Assembly: GCA_035649275.1 (NCBI GenBank)
Contig: DASRJW010000100.1
Location: 1 to 9,458 of the forward strand
Direction of reading: 5' to 3'
DNA: 9,458 nt
Origin: Candidatus Krumholzibacteriia bacterium
GTDB taxonomy: Bacteria; Krumholzibacteriota; Krumholzibacteriia; G020349025
This document shows, in pieces, positions 1 to 6,283 of this stretch; position 1 is the first letter of the stretch; the number at the start of each line of letters is the position of its first letter. The position numbers and the translations under genes are program-made. Below the pieces are notes generated by a model. It was not told the DNA's origin and ran no database searches. It worked only from the letters and a program-made list of their open reading frames with translations.

Positions 1-178
1 GCCCGAGCCCGCGCACCAGGTGGTCGGCGTAGCGGTAGGAGATGTAGGCATCGTCCACCGAGTTGCCGAGGAAGATTCGGCGCAGAACCAGGGCGTGCAA
101 GACGAGGAGCGCCGCGCCAGCGGCGGCGATACCGAGGGGAATCCAGTACCTGCGGATGAACGTCGCGACTCCTGCCAT
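1..178 (-). CDS. Membrane glycosyltransferase-like protein, N-terminal part (cut by window edge)
   Basis: This frame starts with ATG at 178 and is still open at the left edge, giving 59 complete codons. The start is MAGVATFIRRYW, then a hydrophobic segment of about 18 residues (IPLGIAAAGAALLVLHAL), then an extracytoplasmic stretch with DDAYISYRYADHLVRGLG. An acidic pair followed by AYISYRYA just after the first membrane helix is typical of polytopic glycosyltransferases that use polyprenyl-phosphate sugars (GT39/ArnT-like and mycobacterial arabinofuranosyltransferase-like families), where the first periplasmic loop carries the catalytic aspartates. That family assignment is inference from a short motif. 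The gene is divergent from the ECF sigma operon. No Shine-Dalgarno is visible; a promoter at 189-217 would start the mRNA about 4 bases before the ATG. Substrate unknown. Confidence 0.7.
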   Translation of the reverse strand, partial: MAGVATFIRRYWIPLGIAAAGAALLVLHALVLRRIFLGNSVDDAYISYRYADHLVRGLG

Positions 179-188
179 GTGCGGCTGG

Positions 189-217
189 AGTCTAAGGAGT
201 CGTGCACACCCTGTCGA
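189..217 (-). promoter_or_regulatory. Sigma-70-type promoter for the leftward glycosyltransferase-like gene
   Basis: On the minus strand, TCGACA (217-212; five of six to TTGACA) is followed after exactly 17 bases by TAGACT (194-189; four of six to TATAAT). The expected start of transcription is near 182, only about 4 bases before the ATG at 178, so the leader would be almost absent. This fits the lack of a Shine-Dalgarno sequence. Confidence 0.5.
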
Positions 218-275
218 CGGCGAAGCAAGCCGTTTGACCTGGCCCGGAGCCTTGCACTCCGAGTAGCCTGGGCGC

Positions 276-866
276 GTGGAGCCGAGCGCACCTCTGCACG
301 AACGGGGGGACGATGCCCTCGTCGAAGCTGCGGGTCGCGGCGACCGCGAAGCGCTCCGCGTCCTCGTCGAGCGCTGGGGGCCGCGGGTGCTCGCCTTCCT
401 GCAACGAGCCCTGGCATCGAGCCGCGACGCCGAAGATCTCGCCCAGGAGACTTTCCTCCGCGTCCATCGTGCGGCGCCGCGCTATCGCGCCCAGGGCCGC
501 TTCCCTGCCTGGCTCTTCCGCATCGCCGGCAACCTGGCGCGACAAGAGTTGCGGCGGCGGAAAGTCGTTTCCCTGCTCCTCGGCGAACCGAGCTCGCGCC
601 CCGAGGAGATCTTCGCCTCCCTGCCTGCACCGCCCTCCTTCGCTCCCGAGAGCGCGCTGCAGGCAGAGGAAATGCGCCGGGCCCTCGCCTGGGCGATGTC
701 GCGCCTCCCGGCGCGGCAGCGATTGGCGGTGCTGCTGCGCTACTACGAGGACATGCCGGTCGCTGACATCGCGGCGGCCCTTGGAACGAGCCCGCACGCG
801 GCGGAGTCGCTCCTCGCCCGGGGGACGCGGACGCTGCGCACACTCCTGCGTGATCTCCGCCCGTAG
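276..866 (+). CDS. ECF-family RNA polymerase sigma factor
   Basis: 196 residues, the usual length of an extracytoplasmic-function sigma factor. Region 2 lies at about 15-97: DAEDLAQETFLRVHRA (51-66) is the core-binding/-10 segment and FPAWLFRIAGNLARQELRRR (76-95) the DNA-melting part. Region 4 lies at about 133-192: LPARQRLAVLLRYYEDMPVADIA and a helix-turn-helix around 162-185 that would read the -35 element. The linker 98-132 is proline- and alanine-rich. No region 1.1 or 3 is present. The start is GTG at 276. There is no Shine-Dalgarno before it, but TAGCCT at 264-269 sits at leaderless distance. It heads a cassette with an anti-sigma factor and two LTxxQ-family envelope proteins, so by analogy with CnrH it should direct transcription of envelope or metal stress genes once released. 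The exact ECF group and target promoters were not identified. Confidence 0.95.
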   Translation: MEPSAPLHERGDDALVEAAGRGDREALRVLVERWGPRVLAFLQRALASSRDAEDLAQETFLRVHRAAPRYRAQGRFPAWLFRIAGNLARQELRRRKVVSLLLGEPSSRPEEIFASLPAPPSFAPESALQAEEMRRALAWAMSRLPARQRLAVLLRYYEDMPVADIAAALGTSPHAAESLLARGTRTLRTLLRDLRP

Positions 867-1024
867 GTCGGAGGGCCTGGCGGTCGTCGAGTGACCTCGT
901 CCTCGCGTCCGGCGGTGTTCCCCTTCGCCCGACAATCACCCGCCAGCCGGACTGGTGGCGAAAGAGCGAGCGACGGGAATCGACCCGTTGCGGATTGGGC
1001 TGTACAAGGAGAAGGGAGAGTCCC

Positions 1025-1555
1025 GTGGCCGCACGGTGCCTGGAGTTCGAACGGCTCAGAATCGCAGCCCGTCCGGAATCGCCGCAGGTCCTCGAGCACA
1101 TCCGCTCCTGTGAAGCCTGTGCCTTCGAATTCAACGAGTTGCAGCAAGTGAGCCAGCTCCTCCGCGACCTCGGGCGGAGCGAAGCAGCCCATGTTCCGGG
1201 AGCTGCGGACCTCTGGAGCGGCGTGGCGGCGAGGCTCGAAGAACCGAAGCTCCTCGACCGGGTGCCGCAGCCATTCTCCGCCGCTGCCCGCCTCCTGGGC
1301 GTCCTCACCCAGCCCGCGGTCGCCACTGCCTGGGCCACCGGGATCGCCGGATTCCTTCTCGGCCTCTGGCTCACACCGCCGCGTGGCGACGCAGAGCCCG
1401 CCGCACCCTACGCGGAAGCGAGTCTCCTCGAAGGAACGGATGCAGGGTTGATCGACATGTATGGGGAAAGCTTCGCGCCGGACGCCGCTGCCCAGGGACA
1501 GGACAACCAGGATTCGATCGGAGCGCCCCAGCAAGCGACGGATGATTCTCGATGA
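1025..1555 (+). CDS. Zinc-finger membrane anti-sigma factor
   Basis: 176 residues. The N-terminal cytoplasmic part has Cys5, then His25-x3-Cys29-x2-Cys32 (HIRSCEAC), the HxxxCxxC pattern of zinc-containing anti-sigma (ZAS) domains that clamp an ECF sigma factor. One transmembrane helix is predicted at about 98-117 (AVATAWATGIAGFLLGLWL), followed by an acidic, Gln/Asp-rich periplasmic tail of about 58 residues with no recognised domain. GTG at 1025 is chosen because purine-rich AAGGAG/GGGAG lies at 1006-1018. A TTG at 995 would only add ten residues (GCTRRRESP-type), with the ribosome-binding site inside the gene. It lies 158 bases after the sigma gene rather than overlapping it, which is loose for such a pair. 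Predicted role: hold the neighbouring sigma factor inactive at the inner membrane until an envelope signal arrives. Confidence 0.85.
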   Translation: MAARCLEFERLRIAARPESPQVLEHIRSCEACAFEFNELQQVSQLLRDLGRSEAAHVPGAADLWSGVAARLEEPKLLDRVPQPFSAAARLLGVLTQPAVATAWATGIAGFLLGLWLTPPRGDAEPAAPYAEASLLEGTDAGLIDMYGESFAPDAAAQGQDNQDSIGAPQQATDDSR

Positions 1556-1583
1556 ACTGCGCCTTCGGATCGAGGCGAGCACT

Positions 1584-1619
1584 ATGAGACGCATGTGCAG
1601 TCCGCGGAGCACAGGATGA
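1584..1619 (+). CDS. Possible 11-codon leader ORF coupled to the CnrX-like gene
   Basis: ATG at 1584 is preceded by GAGG (1572-1575) at 8 bases and reads MRRMCSPRSTG, then TGA at 1617-1619. That stop overlaps the ATG at 1616 of the next gene in an ATGA junction, the classical arrangement for translational coupling. The nine bases ATGAGACGC occur both here (1584-1592) and at the next gene's start (1616-1624), so this may be a duplicated start region rather than a functional leader. Too short to judge by coding bias. Confidence 0.2.
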   Translation: MRRMCSPRSTG

Positions 1620-2110
1620 GACGCCACCTCGGACGCTTGCTGCTGCTGTTCTCGCTGGGACTCAACCTGGCCTTCGTCACCATCGCCGTCGTGCGCGCGC
1701 GCGAAACCGTGAGCGAGGAGCGCGGCGGTCGGCCTGCCGACTTCTCGCCGCGCTGGCAGGGCCGGCGGGACGCGATCATGGGTCGGGCCCTCCGGCTCGA
1801 ACCGGCGCAGAGGAGGGCACTGCACGAGCACTTGGGCGCCGTGCGTCCGGAGCTCCAGGCGGCGCGGCACGACCTGTTCCTCGCCCGCCGCGAGTTCCGC
1901 GAGGCCCTGCGCCGTGCCGATGCGCCGAGCGCCCGCCTCGCCCGCGCCCAGGTTTCCCAGGCTCAGATCCGTCTCGACAGCTTGAGCGCCGAAGCCATGC
2001 TGGCAGAGCTCGCCGTCCTGCGACCCGAGCAGCGCGAGCGCTACCTGCGCTGGACGATCGACCGGCCGCGCTTCCGTCACGACCGGGGCCGGCCACACGA
2101 GGATGAATGA
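1616..2110 (+). CDS. Membrane-anchored periplasmic sensor, CnrX/LTxxQ-like
   Basis: 164 residues. The N-terminus MRRHLGRLLLLFSLGLNLAF is a signal anchor (hydrophobic about 8-26) with no obvious cleavage site. The remainder is a long, Arg/Ala/Leu-rich helical hairpin in the style of the CpxP/Spy/CnrX superfamily. LEPAQ (61-65) and LRPEQ (135-139) are at the two positions where these proteins carry LTxxQ motifs. Possible metal ligands are His70, His72, His85 and a C-terminal cluster RHDRGRPHEDE (154-164). ATG at 1616 is preferred over GTG at 1595 because GGAG (1606-1609) is spaced 6 bases before it. CnrX-type proteins sit in the inner membrane with a periplasmic sensor domain and act on the anti-sigma factor encoded beside them; the same role is inferred here. 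The signal (metal ion or misfolded protein) is unknown. Confidence 0.75.
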   Translation: MRRHLGRLLLLFSLGLNLAFVTIAVVRARETVSEERGGRPADFSPRWQGRRDAIMGRALRLEPAQRRALHEHLGAVRPELQAARHDLFLARREFREALRRADAPSARLARAQVSQAQIRLDSLSAEAMLAELAVLRPEQRERYLRWTIDRPRFRHDRGRPHEDE

Positions 2111-2177
2111 ACGTTCGGCGCCTGGGCACGAATCACTGCACTTTCCACGCCCCCACTGTGAAACGAAAGGATCCACC

Positions 2178-2753
2178 ATGAAACCGACTCTCGTCTCCCC
2201 TCGCGGTCCCACTCATGCACACCGGCACCGCGTGCTCCTCGGTGTTGCACTGATCACCGCGGTCTTGCTCGCCCTCCTCCTCGGCTCTGTCGACACCGCC
2301 GGTGCGGCGCCCAAACCGGGTCATCCCGGCCATGACGCTCACTTCAAGGTCGACGGGATCGGCACGGGCATCTTGGACGCCGCAGAGAAACTGAAGCTGT
2401 CGGACGAACAGGTGGCGCGTCTCAAGGGGATCCGCAAGAGCGCTCCGGCGCAAATCATGCCGAAGACACAGGCGCTCATGGAAGCGCGCATCGAGCTGCA
2501 CGACCTCATGGCGGAGGACAACGCGCAAGCCGAAGCGCTGCGCCGGGCGCACCAGAACCTGCTCGAGGCCCGCGCCGCGGTCCAGTCGGCGACCTTCGAC
2601 CTGCGCATGCAAGTGCGCGAGGTGCTGACGCCGAAGCAGCGCGCGGAGTTGAAGGAACTGTTGCAAACCCGCGCCCACGAACGGCGCCTGCGCTCCCCGC
2701 TGGGACCTCGGATGCGGGGCGGCTGGGACGACGACGGCGACCTGGACTTCTAG
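2178..2753 (+). CDS. Secreted Spy/CpxP-like (LTxxQ family) periplasmic protein
   Basis: 191 residues. An N-terminal basic/His-rich region (HAHRHR, 13-18) and hydrophobic core (19-36) form a signal peptide, with probable cleavage near TAGAA-P (41-45). The mature part has HPGHDAH (49-55), then an all-helical domain with both motif copies: LSDEQ (74-78) and LTPKQ (150-154). This is the hallmark of the Spy/CpxP family of ATP-independent periplasmic chaperones and metal-responsive proteins. The C-terminus is Arg-rich and then strongly acidic (DDDGDLDF). ATG at 2178 is supported by AAAGGA (2166-2171); the in-frame upstream ATG at 2103 would put the signal sequence 25 residues inside the protein. 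It is the last gene of the sigma cassette, 67 bases after the CnrX-like gene, and its stop overlaps the convergent DinB gene. It may be either the effector or a second sensor; the sequence cannot distinguish them. Confidence 0.8.
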   Translation: MKPTLVSPRGPTHAHRHRVLLGVALITAVLLALLLGSVDTAGAAPKPGHPGHDAHFKVDGIGTGILDAAEKLKLSDEQVARLKGIRKSAPAQIMPKTQALMEARIELHDLMAEDNAQAEALRRAHQNLLEARAAVQSATFDLRMQVREVLTPKQRAELKELLQTRAHERRLRSPLGPRMRGGWDDDGDLDF

Positions 2754-3307
2754 GAGCGTTGCTGCAGGGCTTGCCAGGCTTGCTCGGCTTGCCAGAGATG
2801 GCGGTGCTCGTGCCGTGGCAGGATGGTGAGCAAGGAGTAGAGGTTGTACTTGAGGCGCGCATTGAAGGGACTGGTGATCTGCAGTGAGCCGAGGGGCAAA
2901 CCGTCCGCCGCCGCGACCCAGCGCAGCTGTTCCGCCTGCAAGCGCTCGAACTCGGTCACCAGCCCCCTCGCCGGCGCGGTGCTCTGGGAAACGAAGCGTG
3001 CCGTGGTCTTGACTCGCACCCGCGCCGGGGGTCCGGCCGTCCGCCACATCAACCAGCCGACGAAATCCCGGCGGTAGTGCTCCGGCGCCGGTCCGCCGCG
3101 CCGGCGCCCTTCGGCGAGGGCAGCCTCGACAAGCGGTCGAAAGCCCTCGGTCGTCAAGTTCAGGTGGCCGACACACTCGGCGATGGACCAGCGCTCCGGC
3201 GCGGGTCGCTCCGCCCAGCGTTCCGCAGGCACGGTCTCCAACAGGCGGCGCAGGCGTACCCCGGCGCTCTCGTATTCATCCGTGATCGCTTGCAACTGTG
3301 GGTGCAC
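2750..3307 (-). CDS. DinB-superfamily (DinB_2-like) metal-binding protein
   Basis: 185 residues, typical for the DinB/YfiT-like four-helix-bundle superfamily. The N-terminal helix HPQLQAITDEYESAGVRLRR precedes ERWSIAECVGHLN (38-50), in which His48 is the first expected metal ligand. HEHRHLWQ (166-173) supplies the conserved HxxxH pair (His166, His170) near the C-terminus. The family includes metal-dependent thiol transferases (bacillithiol, mycothiol) and many uncharacterised stress proteins, so no reaction can be assigned. GTG at 3307 is chosen because GGAGG lies 7 bases upstream (plus-strand 3315-3319) and homology begins at once; a longer frame reaches 3496 but its extra 63 residues look non-coding and would overlap fumC. 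It is convergent with the LTxxQ gene, sharing CTAG for both stops, and divergent from fumC. Confidence 0.85.
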   Translation of the reverse strand: MHPQLQAITDEYESAGVRLRRLLETVPAERWAERPAPERWSIAECVGHLNLTTEGFRPLVEAALAEGRRRGGPAPEHYRRDFVGWLMWRTAGPPARVRVKTTARFVSQSTAPARGLVTEFERLQAEQLRWVAAADGLPLGSLQITSPFNARLKYNLYSLLTILPRHEHRHLWQAEQAWQALQQRS

Positions 3308-3473
3308 CGGGCGTCCTCCGCGTCGTCGCAGATTCTCGACGCCGAGAGCCTTGGTGGCAACCCCGACGGCGACTTCTCTGCAGCGCCTGGCGCGTGTACC
3401 CTCCCCGCCGGGGAGCGGGGACGACTCGAGAGGTCGCAAGAGAGCAAGGCAGGTCGCCGAAGAGGAGAGTTGC
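3308..3473. promoter_or_regulatory. Divergent control region between the DinB gene and fumC
   Basis: This 166-base spacer must hold the promoters of both genes. It has a perfect 6-bp inverted repeat with a 3-base loop at 3401-3415 (CTCCCC-GCC-GGGGAG), and a smaller one at 3334-3347 (TCTCG-ACGC-CGAGA). Either could be an operator or just a GC-rich coincidence. Ribosome-binding sites are clear at both ends: GGAGG for the DinB gene and GAGGAGAG at 3462-3469 for fumC. No convincing -35/-10 pair was found by eye. Confidence 0.4.
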
Positions 3474-4895
3474 ATGACCGCGCCGAGGATGCGCAAGGAA
3501 AAGGACTCGATGGGCGAACTGGAAGTGCCGGCATCGGCCTACTACGGGGCGACGACCCAACGGGCGCTGTTGAACTTCCCGATCAGCGGTCTCCGCTTCG
3601 GCAGGTCGTTCATTCGCGCCATCGGTCAGATCAAACAGGCCGCCGCCGAGGTCAACAAGGATCTCGGTCAGCTCGAGGCGAAGCTGGCGGAGGCGATCGT
3701 TGCGGCGTCGCAGAAGGTGATCGACGGCAAGCACGACGTGGACTTCCCGATCGACATCTATCAGACCGGGTCCGGGACCTCGACGAACATGAACGCCAAC
3801 GAGGTGATCGCGAACGTCGCCAACGAGGCGTTGGGCAGCCCGCTGGGCTCGCGCCAGCCGGTCCACCCGAACGACCACGTGAACCGCGGGCAGTCTTCGA
3901 ACGACGTGATCCCGACGGCGATCCAGCTGGCGGCGGCGGTCACCATCCAGCAGGAGCTGCTGCCGGCGATGCAAGAGCTCGAGGAGTCACTGCGGAAGAA
4001 ATCGAAGGAGTTCTGGGAGAGCATCAAGACAGGGCGGACGCACCTGCAGGACGCGACCCCGATCCGGCTCGGGCAGGAGTTCCTGGGCTTCGCGGGCCAG
4101 CTGGAGTACGGGCGGCAGCGGGCGTCGAAGGCGCTGGCGGAGCTGTGCGTGCTGCCGCTGGGGGGCACGGCGGTCGGCACCGGCATCGGCATGCACCCTG
4201 AGTTCGCTTCCCAGGTGATCGCCAAGCTGCGGCAGCGGACCAGTTTGGAACTGAGCGAGACGAAGAACCATTTCCAGGCGCAGGCGACGATCGACGCGAT
4301 CGTCGAGGCCTCGGGATCGTTGAAGACGATCGCGGTGAGCCTGATGAAGATCGGCAACGACATCCGCTTCATGGGCTGCGGTCCCCGAGCCGGGATCGGC
4401 GAGCTGGAGATCCCGGCCGTGCAACCGGGCTCGTCGATCATGCCGGGCAAGGTGAACCCGGTCATCATCGAGTCGATGACGATGGTGTGCGCGCAGGTGA
4501 TCGGCAATGACGCGACGGTGACGATCGCGGGCCAGGCCGGCAGCCTTCTCGAGCTCAACGTGATGATGCCGGTGGCGGCGCACAACCTCCTGCAGTCGGT
4601 GGAGCTGCTGGCGGCATCGTGCCGGAACATGGCGCGGCAATGTGTGAACGGGCTGAAGGCGACGCCGAAGGGGCCCGAGATGGTGGAGAAGGGTCTGGCG
4701 ATCTGCACCGCCTTGGCGCCCGTGATCGGCTACGACGCGGCAGCGGCCATTGCCTACAAGGCAGCGAAATCGGGGGAGACGGTGAAGCAGGTGGCGCTGC
4801 GCGAGACCAAGCGCTCGGCCGCCGAGCTCGACAAGGTGCTGGACCCGTCGACAATGGTGGAGCCCGGGGCGAACGTGGGCGGAGGCGGCGGCTGA
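3474..4895 (+). CDS. fumC: Fumarate hydratase, class II
   Basis: 473 residues, against about 465 for E. coli FumC. It converts fumarate and water to L-malate in the TCA cycle and should form a cytoplasmic homotetramer without an iron-sulphur cluster. All superfamily blocks are present in order: KDSMGELEVPASAYYGATTQ (10-29), TGSGTSTNMNANEV (98-111), HPNDHVNRGQSSND (131-144), GRTHLQDATP (187-196, with His190 at the catalytic base position), GGTAVGTGIG (230-239) and the signature loop GSSIMPGKVN (319-328), whose second Ser321 matches the catalytic serine of E. coli FumC. The N-terminal pattern and GTAVGTG block favour fumarase over aspartase. ATG at 3474 has an excellent Shine-Dalgarno (GAGGAGAG); the in-frame extension upstream to 3183 is not homologous. 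The tail ends in five glycines, a harmless oddity. Single-gene unit, convergent with the next gene. Confidence 0.97.
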   Translation: MTAPRMRKEKDSMGELEVPASAYYGATTQRALLNFPISGLRFGRSFIRAIGQIKQAAAEVNKDLGQLEAKLAEAIVAASQKVIDGKHDVDFPIDIYQTGSGTSTNMNANEVIANVANEALGSPLGSRQPVHPNDHVNRGQSSNDVIPTAIQLAAAVTIQQELLPAMQELEESLRKKSKEFWESIKTGRTHLQDATPIRLGQEFLGFAGQLEYGRQRASKALAELCVLPLGGTAVGTGIGMHPEFASQVIAKLRQRTSLELSETKNHFQAQATIDAIVEASGSLKTIAVSLMKIGNDIRFMGCGPRAGIGELEIPAVQPGSSIMPGKVNPVIIESMTMVCAQVIGNDATVTIAGQAGSLLELNVMMPVAAHNLLQSVELLAASCRNMARQCVNGLKATPKGPEMVEKGLAICTALAPVIGYDAAAAIAYKAAKSGETVKQVALRETKRSAAELDKVLDPSTMVEPGANVGGGGG

Positions 4896-4901
4896 GCTTG
4901 G

Positions 4902-4935
4902 CGCGTCACTCCTGCTCCCGCGGCGGGGTGACGCG
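4902..4935. terminator. Nested hairpin between convergent fumC and oxidoreductase genes
   Basis: An 8-bp perfect inverted repeat, CGCGTCAC (4902-4909) with GTGACGCG (4928-4935), encloses a second stem CCCG-CGG-CGGG (4917-4927). It begins 7 bases after the fumC stop and covers the stop codon of the oxidoreductase on the other strand. Its position suits a shared bidirectional terminator, but neither side has a run of T, so it is not a standard intrinsic terminator. Confidence 0.35.
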
Positions 4936-5907
4936 ATGCGGGCGCGAGACGAACTCGTGCCGGCTCTCGGCGAGGGAGCGGTAGCAGGCCTCGACCACCT
5001 CGAGGCTCCGGAGGCCGTCGCGCACGGTGATCGGCATGGGCTCGAAGCGCTCGATGCAGCGGGCGAAATCCGCGAGCAAGGGCGGCAGCGTAGGCTCGGG
5101 CTTGGCTTGGCGCAGTAGTGTGCGCTCGTTGCCCTCCACGTACACGACTTGATCCAGCTGGTAATCCACCCACAGCTGCCCGCGCTCCCCGACGATCTCC
5201 AAGCTCGACGAGCGCGACTGCGTGCACTTGGCCACCTCGAGGGCGACGAGCGTGTCCGAATCGCGCAGCGTCGCCAGCACCTTGAACAGATCCTCGTGGA
5301 ACGGGTTCTCCACCCGGTGCGCCACGCAGTAGATGCGCTCGAACTCGAGGCCCAGGAGCCAACGTACGAGATCGTAGAGGTGCACGCCGGTGTTGAGGAT
5401 CGAGCCCAGCGGGTGCGTGGTTTCGGTGTTCTGCCAGGCCAGATTGGTGCGCGGCAAGCGCTGCGAGGCGGTCAGCGAGCGCACTGGACCGACGCGATCC
5501 AGCTCCGCGCGCGCGAGCTGCAGCGACACGTTGTAGCGCAACGTTTGACCCAGGAGTAGCGGCGTCCCCGTCTCCTGCACCACCCGCTCGAGCTCGTAGG
5601 CCTCGTCGAGGGCCTGCGTCAGCGGCTTTTCCAGGAGCACCGGCTTGCTGCGCTCGAGGGCGAGCGTCGCGAGCAGCAGATGCGTGGGCGGCGGCGTCAC
5701 GATGACGACGGCATCCACACCCGGGTGCTCCAGGAGCGCCTCGGGGTTGGTGAAATGCGGCACGCCGAACTCGCGCCCCACGCGCTCGGCCTGGTGCCCG
5801 TCCCGGCGGCACACCGCCGCCAGGGTGGCTCCGGGAACGTCCCGAGCCAGGTGGCGCGCGTAGCGCAAACCGTGCACGCCGAGGCCGATGACACCGACTC
5901 GCAGCAT
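4906..5907 (-). CDS. Gfo/Idh/MocA-family NAD(P)-dependent oxidoreductase
   Basis: 333 residues, normal for the family. The Rossmann fold begins at once: VGVIGLGVHGLRYARHL with Gly8-x-Gly10-x2-Gly13, then AVCRRD at the end of the second strand. VIVTPPPTH (68-76) and the family hallmark EKPL (93-96; Lys94 is the usual catalytic lysine) follow. The C-terminal substrate domain has GVHLYDLVRWLLG (174-186), where His176 and Asp179 match the conserved HxxD pair. Members oxidise or reduce sugars, inositols, amino sugars or biliverdin, and the substrate cannot be told from the sequence. ATG at 5907 starts the GxGxxG strand with no spare residues. There is no Shine-Dalgarno; TAGAAT six bases upstream of the ATG indicates a leaderless mRNA. 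No carbohydrate genes adjoin it, so context does not narrow the function. Confidence 0.92.
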   Translation of the reverse strand: MLRVGVIGLGVHGLRYARHLARDVPGATLAAVCRRDGHQAERVGREFGVPHFTNPEALLEHPGVDAVVIVTPPPTHLLLATLALERSKPVLLEKPLTQALDEAYELERVVQETGTPLLLGQTLRYNVSLQLARAELDRVGPVRSLTASQRLPRTNLAWQNTETTHPLGSILNTGVHLYDLVRWLLGLEFERIYCVAHRVENPFHEDLFKVLATLRDSDTLVALEVAKCTQSRSSSLEIVGERGQLWVDYQLDQVVYVEGNERTLLRQAKPEPTLPPLLADFARCIERFEPMPITVRDGLRSLEVVEACYRSLAESRHEFVSRPHRVTPPREQE

Positions 5908-5913
5908 GGGAGG

Positions 5914-5919
5914 ATTCTA
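5914..5919 (-). promoter_or_regulatory. -10 box at leaderless distance for the oxidoreductase gene
   Basis: On the minus strand TAGAAT (five of six to TATAAT) ends six bases before the ATG at 5907, so the expected transcription start is the A of the start codon. The -35 region is weak (TTCATT at an 18-base spacing). The upstream sequence lacks any purine-rich ribosome-binding site, which agrees with a leaderless transcript. Confidence 0.5.
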
Positions 5920-6283
5920 GCCACTCCCGGCCCTTCTAATGAAGCCGGGATCTGGGTGATGTAAAACAGACCCCTGGGTGAAGGAGCAGACCTTGGGTAC
6001 GCAGGTCTTGCAGCCGCAAGTGCCCACCCGCAGTTCCAGGCTCGACTTTCGCTTCACCGCACGTCATCTGGAGGTCAGGGGCGCGTTGTTTCCCATGCGG
6101 GAGAATCGCCCCATCCAGACAAATCTGGGGTTGCCAAGGAAGCCTGACCCGAAGTATCTAAGTCCAAGGTCTTCGCAGTCATCGCCGCACTTCGCGTCTG
6201 GACGTCTGGAGCAAAAGATGCACGGGCAAGGACGTACGCATCTGTTCGATCACGCCGGACGGCGCCTGGTGTTGCATAACATC
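5920..6283. other. Unassigned lower-GC intergenic region with small hairpins and repeats
   Basis: About 360 bases without a convincing gene. From about 6110 to 6300 the stretch is visibly richer in A and T than the genes on either side. Structure seen: CAGACC-type direct repeat (CAGACCCCTGGGTG at 5967-5980 and CAGACCTTGGGTA at 5987-5999); inverted repeat AGACCT/AGGTCT (5988-5993 and 6003-6008) followed at once by the hairpin CTTGC-AGCC-GCAAG (6007-6020); hairpin CCAGA-CAAA-TCTGG (6115-6128); and the tandem octamer CGTCTGGA twice (6195-6210). One rightward frame is open throughout into rlpA, but its residues are not protein-like. It could be the rlpA leader, a structured RNA or a decayed insertion; none can be shown. 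Confidence 0.45.

Noticed and set aside
941-960. Hairpin CGCCA/TGGCG between the sigma and anti-sigma genes
   Set aside because: Only five base pairs with a ten-base loop and no T-run; not enough for a terminator or attenuator call.
2109-2116. 8-bp palindrome GAACGTTC at the end of the CnrX-like gene
   Set aside because: Too short to be meaningful on its own, and it covers the stop codon of a coding sequence; no second copy noticed near the other promoters.
743-2212. 489-residue open frame on the minus strand across the sigma cassette
   Set aside because: It is antisense to four genes with recognisable domains and good starts; its residues are Arg/Gly/Pro-rich without any motif. Long antisense frames are expected at this GC content.
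3183-3473. In-frame upstream extension of fumC
   Set aside because: It overlaps the DinB gene and its control region, lacks fumarase homology, and the ATG at 3474 has a strong ribosome-binding site and begins family homology within a few residues.
5936-6067. 43-codon minus-strand frame (MTCGEAKVEP... to RSRLH) upstream of the oxidoreductase
   Set aside because: No ribosome-binding site, no recognised motif, and it lies in the repeat-containing spacer. It could be a remnant of an element but cannot be supported as a gene.
5978-6217. In-frame upstream extension of rlpA (start at 5978)
   Set aside because: The extra 80 residues are not protein-like, would push the signal sequence to about residue 115, and fall in the lower-GC repeat-containing spacer.
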